This document shows, in pieces, positions 36,619-44,677 of a stretch of DNA of 64,000 nucleotides; the stretch's first letter is position 1, and each line of letters begins with the position of its first letter. The translations under genes and the position numbers were made by a program. The notes beneath the pieces are model-generated. The model saw only the letters and a program-made list of their open reading frames with translations, was not told the DNA's origin and made no database searches. Source of the stretch: Thermoanaerobacterium xylanolyticum LX-11. GTDB taxonomy: Bacteria; Bacillota; Thermoanaerobacteria; Thermoanaerobacterales; Thermoanaerobacteraceae. Location: NCBI RefSeq assembly GCF_000189775.2, contig NC_015555.1, forward strand, positions 1,809,001 through 1,873,000. The letters are read 5' to 3'.

Positions 36619-37793
36619 TCTAAACCACCCTTTAACAGCAACAATACAGTGTTATAAGCTCTTAATTCCCATTTTCCTTTGTGTATTATCCTAGCTATTG
36701 CAATGCTTTCATCTTTAAAAAAATTATCACTTTTTGAACTACTTTCATTGGCAAATGGTCCAAACCTTTGCTTAAAAATATCTAATTTATATATATATGC
36801 AGCACCAATAGGATCAAATTCAACTACTACAAATTTATTAAAATATATAAAATAGATTGCTTGATTACGTTTATTCCTTCTAACCACATTAAAATCCTTA
36901 ATATAATCAATATATTCTGACCAAAAATTATATCTGGGGCCATCAAGGTGTTCTTTCATCAAATTATCTAAATACCATTTTCTACATCTATTCCATACTG
37001 GTTCAGAAACATCTCTCCAGAAAAAATCTATTTCTCTATTTTCAGGCATTTTATTATATTCCAAAATATATTTCATTATTTTTGAGTCAAGTTCAGAAAA
37101 GAAGACATTTATCACGTAGTTTTCAACAAACATCAATAATTCTTTTTGATTATAAGATTTTATTATATCCAGAATAACCTCTGGATTACTCCTTATATAA
37201 GATTCTTTATCGCAATATAAATAAAAATATTTTTTTATATCCAATCCAAGTCTTAACTTTTCACTAATTTTAAATGTATTAAAAAATTTATCTAAATCAA
37301 GTCTTGTTTTACTTATATTAACACAAACAAATTTAATTACATCGTCTCTAACTACTATTTCATTAATAAATTGTAATATCTTTTCATCTCGAAAAAGTTC
37401 TATAAAAGCTTCTTTAAATTCATTGCAAAACTTTGTAAAATAATGTACATATGTTTTTTTAAAATAATTATTCTGATACAGTTCCCAGAGCATATTTGCA
37501 AATTTCTTTTTAAACCTCAACCTTATAATTTCATAAACTTTATCAGGATCGATGGTAAAATCATCGCCAGCAAGATAATTAATCAAAATATACAATTCAC
37601 GATTATTAAGAGAAAAAGCCATATCTCGTATATCATTATATGGTGTCTTATCTATTTTTTGTAACAACAAAAGCCTTTCTTCTGCATCATTATATTTCTT
37701 AAAAGATACTACTTTGTTAACATTACTGGATACTATAGAATTTTTGATTTCTATCAATTTATAAGGTATATAAAGAAAATCATATTTACTCAC
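36615..37793 (-). CDS. zorC: Zorya ZorC (EH_Signature-like)
   Basis: The 392-residue protein has no standard enzymatic motif; near residue 290 it has DGPRYNFWSEYIDYI, resembling the EH_Signature of ZorC, and a C-terminal region WELRAYNTVLLLLKG. It overlaps zorB and zorD by 4 bp each. Position between the OmpA-like and SNF2 genes defines it as ZorC of a type I system. ZorC is thought to bind DNA with ZorD. Confidence 0.85.
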   Translation of the reverse strand: MSKYDFLYIPYKLIEIKNSIVSSNVNKVVSFKKYNDAEERLLLLQKIDKTPYNDIRDMAFSLNNRELYILINYLAGDDFTIDPDKVYEIIRLRFKKKFANMLWELYQNNYFKKTYVHYFTKFCNEFKEAFIELFRDEKILQFINEIVVRDDVIKFVCVNISKTRLDLDKFFNTFKISEKLRLGLDIKKYFYLYCDKESYIRSNPEVILDIIKSYNQKELLMFVENYVINVFFSELDSKIMKYILEYNKMPENREIDFFWRDVSEPVWNRCRKWYLDNLMKEHLDGPRYNFWSEYIDYIKDFNVVRRNKRNQAIYFIYFNKFVVVEFDPIGAAYIYKLDIFKQRFGPFANESSSKSDNFFKDESIAIARIIHKGKWELRAYNTVLLLLKGGLD

Positions 37794-38482
37794 TTTGTAG
37801 AACCCTTCCCTAGGACTTTTTGCATCTCCAGTATCATTTCTTCTTCTTTTAAGCGAAACTTAAATTCTACCCTTCTGGATTTTTCTCTATTTACTTTCCC
37901 ATTTTCAATAATCAATTGGCTGTATGAACGACCATTAGCTGTTATATACGGCATCAAATCCGATTTTACCTTAGAATCGATACCTTTTATATCAGATTGC
38001 AATATATACCTAACAACTTCAAAAGCCCTCTTCTGAGAAAGCTCCAGGTTGTACACATAGTCACCGGTATCATCAGTATGCCCTTCGACAATTATCTGGG
38101 AAATGTATTTTTTAAATTTCGGATCCATAAGTATCGATATGTACCTGGGGAAAAATTCATTTAAATATCTTTTACCTTCATCTTTTAGCTCAAACTTATC
38201 CTTATCAAAAAATATACCTTCGCTAAAACTTATTGCACCTGTTTGAGGATCTATGCTAAGAGAAAGATCTGAATTTTTAAATTCATTTAAAAGCTGATTT
38301 ATGATGCGAGCCCTAACACCAATTATTTCATCAACTTTTGCCTTTTGTGCATTTAGCTCGACAGCAATACTAGCATATTTATAAATCATAATAACAATTA
38401 AAAGTGCAAACATTAAAAGTAGCGCTGCCATCAAGTCCGAATAAGACTGCCAATAATCATGTACATTATCTTCATCCTTCAA
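37790..38482 (-). CDS. zorB: OmpA/MotB-like stator protein, Zorya ZorB
   Basis: The 230-residue protein has one transmembrane helix (about 17-36) starting with SYSDLMAALLLMF; the Asp corresponds to the proton-coupling residue of MotB-type stators. The C-terminal OmpA-like peptidoglycan-binding domain shows VEGHTDDTGDYVYNLELSQKRA and NREKSRRVEFKF. ZorA5-ZorB2 forms a proton-driven membrane motor. It overlaps zorA by 11 bp and zorC by 4 bp. Confidence 0.92.
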   Translation of the reverse strand: MKDEDNVHDYWQSYSDLMAALLLMFALLIVIMIYKYASIAVELNAQKAKVDEIIGVRARIINQLLNEFKNSDLSLSIDPQTGAISFSEGIFFDKDKFELKDEGKRYLNEFFPRYISILMDPKFKKYISQIIVEGHTDDTGDYVYNLELSQKRAFEVVRYILQSDIKGIDSKVKSDLMPYITANGRSYSQLIIENGKVNREKSRRVEFKFRLKEEEMILEMQKVLGKGSTK

Positions 38483-40103
38483 TTGTATTCATCTCCTTGT
38501 CTTCACTTCTCAAAGTCCTCTTAAATTCCATAATAACCTTCGGCAATTCATCCACAGATTCTTTAATTTCACTCAATGTTGAATTTAGATAACTTATTAT
38601 ATTGGCAAGCTCTTCATCGAATAGAGATAGACTTCGTTTAAGCCCTTCATGCGTCTTATTAGCAAACTCGTCCATTGATTGTTTAAGGCTGTTGTTTAAA
38701 ATATCGATATTCTTACTTATATTGGCATAACTCGTCTGCAGTAACTCAAACTTTTCATTAATTTCCGATATATAATTAGATACAATTTGAACATGTTCTG
38801 TTTTGTCTTTTAATAATAAATCCTTTTGCTGGTTAATTTCATTCATCATTTTTAACATATCTTCAACAAGCATATTTACATTCAAAGAGACCGATTCCAA
38901 CTTCGATATGTTTTCAACAAGATGTTCATTAGCTGCATTTACTTTATCGAAATAATCAGAGAAATTTGTAATTGCGTTTTCAATAGCCTTATTAACATCT
39001 TGTAAATTCAGTATGTTATTTGACAATTTTTCCATGAGTTCATTCATGCCTTCTTTAACCATTTGCTGCCACTTTATCATCTCGTCAATTGACTCACCAA
39101 GATCCGTAAATTTTCCTTTTAGTGACGTATCCATACCTTCAATAAACTTATCGATAATCTTATTAACCCCTTCCAGCTGGTTTTCGTACGCTAGATTAGC
39201 AAATTTTTCAATCATTTGTTTAGATATTTCGCTGGATTGTTTAATCTCACCAATTGAATTATCAAAGGATTCCACAATTTTAGATGTGACATATTGATTT
39301 ACGATATTAGCAAACTCAGGAAATATTCTCTGCTCCAGTATATTTGAAAATACATTGCTGATCTCAAGAGATAAATCTGATACAAATTTTTGCATGTATG
39401 TTTTTTGTTCCTCTTGAATGTCCCTTATTTCCTTAAGATAATAATCTATCCCCTTCTCATCAAAAATATTTTTATACAAAGAATGAAGTGTGTCTATTTT
39501 TTTTCTATAATAATTGAGTAGCTTCCTATCAACCCAAGACCAAACCAATGAAGAAATAAGACCAGCAATTGATGTAAGAAAAGCAAGATACATTCCCGAG
39601 ATTAAATTATTTATTCCTTGCTCCAGTACTTGAGTATTACCTGAAAAATTTAGATCACTTAAACCTAAAACAAGTCCAACAAAAGTACCTAAAATACCAA
39701 GGCCTGTAAATACACCCGGCATCATGTTAAATATCTTTCGCTTGCCTGGAATCTCAACCAGGGCAGTATAATCAAACACATCTATAGCATTTTTTATATT
39801 GCCACTATAGCACATACTTTTAAACTTTTTAAGCAACTCAGTTATATCTTTGTCATTTTTTTCTTTTTCTATTATCTCATCTGTCAATTCAATAAGTTCT
39901 TCTAGCAACATATTTTTATCTGATGTATTTTGAATTTTTTCTATGTATGAATCAATAAGTTTAACATATCGTTTAGGTTTCCTATGAGTCCAAAAGTAAG
40001 TAATAAAAGCAATAACTACAATACCAAAACAAAAAACATCAGTAAAATCTGGGATTGATTTTATTATAAAAAGTACAAATTTTGTAAAAATCAAAAATTC
40101 CAC
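38472..40103 (-). CDS. zorA: MotA/TolQ/ExbB-like channel with long tail, Zorya ZorA
   Basis: The 543-residue protein has membrane segments at about 23-38, 125-150 (PGVFTGLGILGTFVGLVLGL) and 165-190, followed by about 350 residues of coiled-coil tail projecting into the cytoplasm, as in ZorA. The tail is predicted to transmit the invasion signal. Start is either a GTG at 40101-40103 or a TTG three codons later with GAGGTG six bases before it. Directly upstream lies a short fossil of a gene related to the one at 41332. Confidence 0.9.
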   Translation of the reverse strand: MEFLIFTKFVLFIIKSIPDFTDVFCFGIVVIAFITYFWTHRKPKRYVKLIDSYIEKIQNTSDKNMLLEELIELTDEIIEKEKNDKDITELLKKFKSMCYSGNIKNAIDVFDYTALVEIPGKRKIFNMMPGVFTGLGILGTFVGLVLGLSDLNFSGNTQVLEQGINNLISGMYLAFLTSIAGLISSLVWSWVDRKLLNYYRKKIDTLHSLYKNIFDEKGIDYYLKEIRDIQEEQKTYMQKFVSDLSLEISNVFSNILEQRIFPEFANIVNQYVTSKIVESFDNSIGEIKQSSEISKQMIEKFANLAYENQLEGVNKIIDKFIEGMDTSLKGKFTDLGESIDEMIKWQQMVKEGMNELMEKLSNNILNLQDVNKAIENAITNFSDYFDKVNAANEHLVENISKLESVSLNVNMLVEDMLKMMNEINQQKDLLLKDKTEHVQIVSNYISEINEKFELLQTSYANISKNIDILNNSLKQSMDEFANKTHEGLKRSLSLFDEELANIISYLNSTLSEIKESVDELPKVIMEFKRTLRSEDKEMNTIEG

Positions 40104-40122
40104 CTCACTCCAATTATTCTCT

Positions 40123-40191
40123 TTATCTTTTCTTATCAGTTATATAAACATCCGTATAGTTTTCAAATTGCTTTCTGTAGAAATTTTTGAT
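40123..40191 (-). pseudogene. Fossil C-terminal tail of a second RAMP-like gene
   Basis: A 22-codon stretch bounded by stops reads NFYRKQFENYTDVYITDKK. It aligns with LYKKQFENYIDTYITESKQ near the end of the protein at 41332-41940. The DNA is similar as well. No more of the second copy is present, so a recombination or deletion left only its tail next to zorA. Confidence 0.65.
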
Positions 40192-40202
40192 TCAGACCTT
40201 TG

Positions 40203-40901
40203 TTAAAGCGAAATTTTATCATATAATTCCCTACCGCCAATTATATTTATAAATCCATAATTATTTCCTTCCAAAATATTTTTAAAAATAGTAATCTCTC
40301 TTCTAAATGTGATAATATAAAAAAAGCTATAAGAATTTTGTTTAAAACAATTATATACTGCTTTTATAAAATCTAACTTTTTCCGACTTCTTTCTGAAAT
40401 TTCTTCACTTATAAATGTTTTAATATCTGTCTTGCATTCAATAAACTCTCCATCACTTTTATCAATACAGATATATTCTTTGGTTATATGTTCAACAAAA
40501 TCTTTATTAAAAAATACTAAATCAAAATCAGCATCACCTATTTTTTCCTCATTATAGATAATTATAGTTCTACACGTATAATCACAATTTTTTCCCTCTA
40601 ATTTAAAAGGCCCTAATTTTTGAACTATATATTCTAATAAATTACCTCTTATATCATAGCATAGAAAGTCATTACACAATTTCAAAAAAATTTCACTTTC
40701 ATATTCACTAATAATCATTGCATCCACATATCTTTGAATTAATTTTTTTATGTGTTTTTCGGTTAAATTACGTTTTTCATCAATTATAATTTTTGTAAAT
40801 ATATTTAGGAATTTTTTATCTGATAATAAAAAATCACCAAGCTTTTTAATTATATGATCTGCCTGGTAATCTATCTTTCTATTTATAATTTTATACCCCA
40901 T
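40203..40901 (-). CDS. PD-(D/E)XK-like nuclease, undescribed family
   Basis: The 232-residue protein has a helical N-terminal half and a likely endonuclease core: GDADFDLVFF followed about 27 residues later by GEFIECKTDIKTF, fitting the D...ExK metal-binding pattern. A lone Glu (E87 in LLEYIVQKLG) could be the upstream acidic residue. It begins with AGGTGAAATT before its ATG and lies 8 bp after the SecB-like gene, as last gene of the three-gene cassette. A restriction or toxin function is inferred from the motif and neighbours. Confidence 0.55.
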   Translation of the reverse strand: MGYKIINRKIDYQADHIIKKLGDFLLSDKKFLNIFTKIIIDEKRNLTEKHIKKLIQRYVDAMIISEYESEIFLKLCNDFLCYDIRGNLLEYIVQKLGPFKLEGKNCDYTCRTIIIYNEEKIGDADFDLVFFNKDFVEHITKEYICIDKSDGEFIECKTDIKTFISEEISERSRKKLDFIKAVYNCFKQNSYSFFYIITFRREITIFKNILEGNNYGFINIIGGRELYDKISL

Positions 40902-40909
40902 AATTTCAC

Positions 40910-41320
40910 CTAAACTATTTTATATGTACTTAAAATTAATGGTGGTAACCCCATTCTAACAGTCATAGAGGAAATCAATTCACGACCATATGGCCAAACA
41001 TTTAAAGGTAAATTTATTTTCACAAATTTATCTATCAATTCTTTATCAATATTTGAAGCATTCTCTAAATGATAAGTAGCTATGAACTCGGCATTTATCT
41101 CTAATATTTCTATATCCTCTTTAACTCCCTTTACATTAAAACTTGCTTTACAATCGAAATTATCTCCTCGTAATTCACCTAATTCAAAATTATGATTAAA
41201 ATTAACATTTATTCCCTGTAGTAATTTCTTATGATCACTCGTTCTTATACAATTTAATTTAGATAAGTAAATATTAACCAATTCTATATTTTTTATCATT
41301 TCTTTATAATTATCTTCCAT
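40910..41320 (-). CDS. Second SecB-like chaperone
   Basis: The 136-residue protein ends in LNVWPYGRELISSMTVRMGLPPLIL, which matches the SecB signature (YxRExISxxTxRxGxPPxxL) more closely than the copy at 15817. The start is the ATG at 41318-41320, preceded by AAGGGTGA. It lies 11 bp after the RAMP-like gene and 8 bp before the nuclease gene. SecB-like solo chaperones in Gram-positive bacteria usually guard an unstable antitoxin, so one of the neighbours may be its client. No HTH antitoxin is present here. Confidence 0.72.
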   Translation of the reverse strand: MEDNYKEMIKNIELVNIYLSKLNCIRTSDHKKLLQGINVNFNHNFELGELRGDNFDCKASFNVKGVKEDIEILEINAEFIATYHLENASNIDKELIDKFVKINLPLNVWPYGRELISSMTVRMGLPPLILSTYKIV

Positions 41321-41331
41321 TTTGTTCACCC

Positions 41332-41940
41332 TTATGCAGCATAGCTGCCTTCACTATCATCACAATTTAACATCTTCATTTGTTTGCTCTCAGTTATATA
41401 TGTATCAATATAATTTTCAAATTGTTTTTTATACAAATTCTCAATAAACATAATTACATCATCAGGTATGTCTTTGTACCATCCCAATAAATCATTATAG
41501 AATACAATATCTTTTTTATAATTTTTAAATATTTCATATTCCTCTTTATAATTCAAAAATATCTTTTTCAATCTTTGTATTGAATCATAATCTAAAAAAT
41601 TTAGATAGAAATAGTTACTAACTTTATCTTTCTTATCTTTCAGCGACTTCTTGGTTTTGCAATATTCTTCATACAACCATACATAATTATTTTCTTTTAT
41701 CGCTTTTATATCGTTATTTAAATTATCCAATAGCCAATTAAAAAAGTCTTTAATATCATCATTAATACTGCGTTGTTCATAATTAAGTAAATAACTACGC
41801 AACATTCCTTTCAAAGTTGATCCAGGAATAAACTTATTTCCATTATAATCAGTATATCCATAATCTGTAATATAAAATTCCAAATTAATCATATTTTCAC
41901 CTTCTTCTATAACAAAACATAATTGTTCCTTAATCACCAT
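41332..41940 (-). CDS. RAMP-motif protein (Cas7/Csm3-like signature), first gene of a novel cassette
   Basis: The 202-residue protein has near its N-terminus (about 35-50) the stretch KFIPGSTLKGMLRSYL, essentially the IPGSSLKGxLR signature of CRISPR RAMP proteins of the Cas7/Csm3 type, preceded by a beta-rich LEFYITDYGYTDYNG. The rest is helical and does not look like a full Cas7. No CRISPR array or other cas gene is in the window. AAGGGAAG lies before the ATG at 41938-41940; another possible start is the ATG at 41890-41892. It is tightly followed by a SecB-like chaperone and a nuclease. Function unknown. Confidence 0.5.
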   Translation of the reverse strand: MVIKEQLCFVIEEGENMINLEFYITDYGYTDYNGNKFIPGSTLKGMLRSYLLNYEQRSINDDIKDFFNWLLDNLNNDIKAIKENNYVWLYEEYCKTKKSLKDKKDKVSNYFYLNFLDYDSIQRLKKIFLNYKEEYEIFKNYKKDIVFYNDLLGWYKDIPDDVIMFIENLYKKQFENYIDTYITESKQMKMLNCDDSEGSYAA

Positions 41941-42056
41941 ATTATCATACTTCCCTTTCTAAGTCTATAGTGCCTTATAATAATTATTTCCCATATAATG
42001 TATTCATATACCTATGAACTTATGAAAGGGAAAAATTAATCGAATAATTTTTGCCT

Positions 42057-42794
42057 TTATAAATACTCGCTATTTTTTTCCTTCAACTCCTTAAATACTT
42101 CTTTCGCATTCTGCGATTTATCCTTCGAGCATATTAAAAGTGCCTCTTCTGTGTCTACGATTATCACATCTTCTATGCCTAAAGTCGCAATGAGTTTATC
42201 GCTTCCTGTTATGATGCATTTCTTTGTGTCTACGCTTACGACATTACCTTTTATGACGTTGCCGTTCTCGTCTTTTTCGTACAATCTCTCTATTGATGTC
42301 CAGCTTCCTACATCATCCCAACCGAAGTCTCCCGGCACTACATATACATTCTTGGCTTTCTCCATTATGCCGTAATCTATCGATATGCTTTCAAGTTTTG
42401 AATATTCCTCATATAAGATTTTTTCTATCTCATCTGAATCAAAGTTTTCCTTTATAACATTTAATGCACTGTATAATTGTGGCATATATTCCTTTATCGC
42501 ATTTAGTATTGCTGATGTCTTCCATATGAACATGCCGCTATTCCATAGGTAGTCCCCGCTTTCAACGTATTTCACTGCTGTATCATAATCCGGCTTTTCT
42601 ACGAATCTTTCTACTTTATGTACAGAATTGTTGTTTATTATTTCATTTGTAATCTTTTTAAAGTTTATATATCCATATCCAGTCTCTGGATGCTGCGGCT
42701 TTATACCTATTGTGACAAGATTGTTGCCTGCTTTTGCTTTTTCTATTGCTGTTTTCAATACTCCTAAATAGGTTTCTTCATCTTCCCAATGCAA
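42057..42794 (-). pseudogene. manC 5'-truncated copy A (mannose-1-phosphate guanylyltransferase)
   Basis: The 245-residue frame covers the C-terminal two thirds of the nucleotidyltransferase (GYGYINFKK, FVEKPDYDTA, YLWNSGMFIWK, GDFGWDDVGSW). It lacks the N-terminal GGxGTRLWPLSR catalytic loop and about 100 residues, so it cannot be active. Its 5' end abuts the 3' end of the TPR gene within about 12 bp, which marks a recombination junction. The remaining frame is open. Confidence 0.8.
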
Positions 42795-42806
42795 TATACA
42801 TTACCA

Positions 42807-44570
42807 TTATAAATTTAATTTTAGAATATTGTAATATCCTTGTAACCAAAATGCATAATTTGCAATGGCAACACCAGATACTTCAAATTTATCAAAATAA
42901 TATTTCGCTTTAATTTTGTCTCCCAATCCTAAAAAGTAGTAAGCTAATCTAAGATTAAATTCATTTGCTTTAGGATGATTTTTTATTTTAGGCACATTAT
43001 CCTCAGCTAATTTTAAATGTTCTATTATCTTATTAAGCGGTTCATTATGTTCTTCGACATATCTACAGGCATAAAAACATTCATCCACAATATTCAGATC
43101 CATTTCTATCATATCTATGAACATCCCATTGTTCCCGTATATATCCTTTATATCTATCATATTTTTGTATATCTTATTAAAATCATATGTTTTATTATAA
43201 TATTTTATCAAGAACGTTTTTTCTGTTTCGAGTTTACATCTTTCATTAACTTCATAATCTTTTAAACTATCAATATAGTTCTCTATATCTGACAAAGCCA
43301 AATCCCTCATATAAATAAAAATCTTTTGGTATAATGGATAAAATTTTTGATAATAACTGTAATTTATTACTCCTTTTAAGACTTGTATAATTTCTTTAAA
43401 ACAAAAATATTTATCCGGCATTTTTATTGAAAAATAACATTCAATATTCTTATTTATTTCTTCCAATACATTATCAAGATCTATGTTAGCATTAAACATA
43501 AACCTCAGGGCATTTACATCAAAACAAAGTCTTTTTATACCATCTATTTTATCCCTTAATTTAAAATAACCATCTACTACATTTTTTCTTAAACTATTAA
43601 AATCTAATTTCTGACTATCCAATTCTATAATAAAATTATATAACTCAATTAAGTCATTTAATATATTAATATCAATAAATTCTTGATATTCTTCAAAATA
43701 CTCATTTACCTTATCATATTCACCTTGTAATAAATATGAATGAATTAGATTTTGATAAGATACATGTAAAAGTTGCTTATTCTTTTGTTTCTTTGCTAAC
43801 TCTACACTTTTTCCATAATAATAAATTGTATCTATATCATTTCCTTCTATACGCCTTATACGTCCAAAGTTATTATAAACTAAAAATTTAATGTTAATTT
43901 CACTATCATCACCTGGAATATTGTTTAGTGCTTTTTGCAAATATTTAGATGCAGTATCAATATTACCTGCATTTTCAAATATTATAGATTTTAACATTAG
44001 GTATATGGGGTCTTTTTCTTCTTTTACTGTTTCTAATAGCTCATCTGCTTTGCTTATATTCCCTAAATAGATTAGAGTGAATGCTTTATTTTGATACAAT
44101 TTTTTCATTTCATTTTTAAATAGTTTTCTTTCATCTATACTATTATATATTTCATAGGCTTTCTTAAAATCATTACGTTCAATAAAATATCTAGCTTGTA
44201 GTGTTTTATATTTATATATTTCAGTGAAATCAATAAAATAAATAGGCATCTTGGAAAATAAATCATCTCTATTCCAACTCAAACCTTGTTCAATAACACT
44301 TTCTATTTCATTTAATTTCATTCTTGATAGCCCTATTGGACCATTGACCGCTTTATAAGCAATAAAAGCATACAAAAATATAAGGCTAAAAAGTATTATC
44401 ATTACAGTTCTGTCTTGACTTGTTATCCATCCAAATACATAAAAATAAATAAGCAAAAAAATAAATATAATGCCAACTATCAATCTATTAAATATTCTTG
44501 GATGTCTAAATCTCTCTTTCGAAAACAATTCGATAATTAAGCTGATTATATTTAAGTAATCACTCATCAT
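42807..44570 (-). CDS. Membrane-anchored TPR-repeat protein
   Basis: The 587-residue protein has two adjacent transmembrane helices (about 27-47 and 54-73) and then a long helical TPR-like solenoid (for example DFKKAYEIYNSID, NIDTASKYLQKALNN, DIDTIYYYGKSVELAKKQ). No enzymatic motif is visible. It lies 107 bp downstream of the GYF_2-domain gene on the same strand, and the pair is bounded by manC fragments on both sides, so the two may be one cargo unit. Role unknown; a scaffold or sensor is plausible. Confidence 0.65.
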   Translation of the reverse strand: MMSDYLNIISLIIELFSKERFRHPRIFNRLIVGIIFIFLLIYFYVFGWITSQDRTVMIILFSLIFLYAFIAYKAVNGPIGLSRMKLNEIESVIEQGLSWNRDDLFSKMPIYFIDFTEIYKYKTLQARYFIERNDFKKAYEIYNSIDERKLFKNEMKKLYQNKAFTLIYLGNISKADELLETVKEEKDPIYLMLKSIIFENAGNIDTASKYLQKALNNIPGDDSEINIKFLVYNNFGRIRRIEGNDIDTIYYYGKSVELAKKQKNKQLLHVSYQNLIHSYLLQGEYDKVNEYFEEYQEFIDINILNDLIELYNFIIELDSQKLDFNSLRKNVVDGYFKLRDKIDGIKRLCFDVNALRFMFNANIDLDNVLEEINKNIECYFSIKMPDKYFCFKEIIQVLKGVINYSYYQKFYPLYQKIFIYMRDLALSDIENYIDSLKDYEVNERCKLETEKTFLIKYYNKTYDFNKIYKNMIDIKDIYGNNGMFIDMIEMDLNIVDECFYACRYVEEHNEPLNKIIEHLKLAEDNVPKIKNHPKANEFNLRLAYYFLGLGDKIKAKYYFDKFEVSGVAIANYAFWLQGYYNILKLNL

Positions 44571-44677
44571 ATTGCCCCTTTAAATCCACTAAAATAAATC
44601 AACAAGTAATACCAATCAACCTATCTCAACAGATATCAGTGTATTAAGCCTAAAATTTCTTGTTTTATTGAATCTCA

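Noticed and set aside
40910-41320. General export chaperone SecB
   Set aside because: The host appears monoderm, and the gene sits inside an accessory cassette, so a toxin-associated chaperone is more likely.
41332-41940. Calling the RAMP-motif gene a cas gene (csm3/cas7)
   Set aside because: Only the IPGSTLKG signature matches; the remainder is helical, and no array, cas10 or other cas gene is present.
42057-42794. Functional manC
   Set aside because: The N-terminal GGxGTRLWPLSR catalytic loop is absent, and the 5' end abuts another gene.
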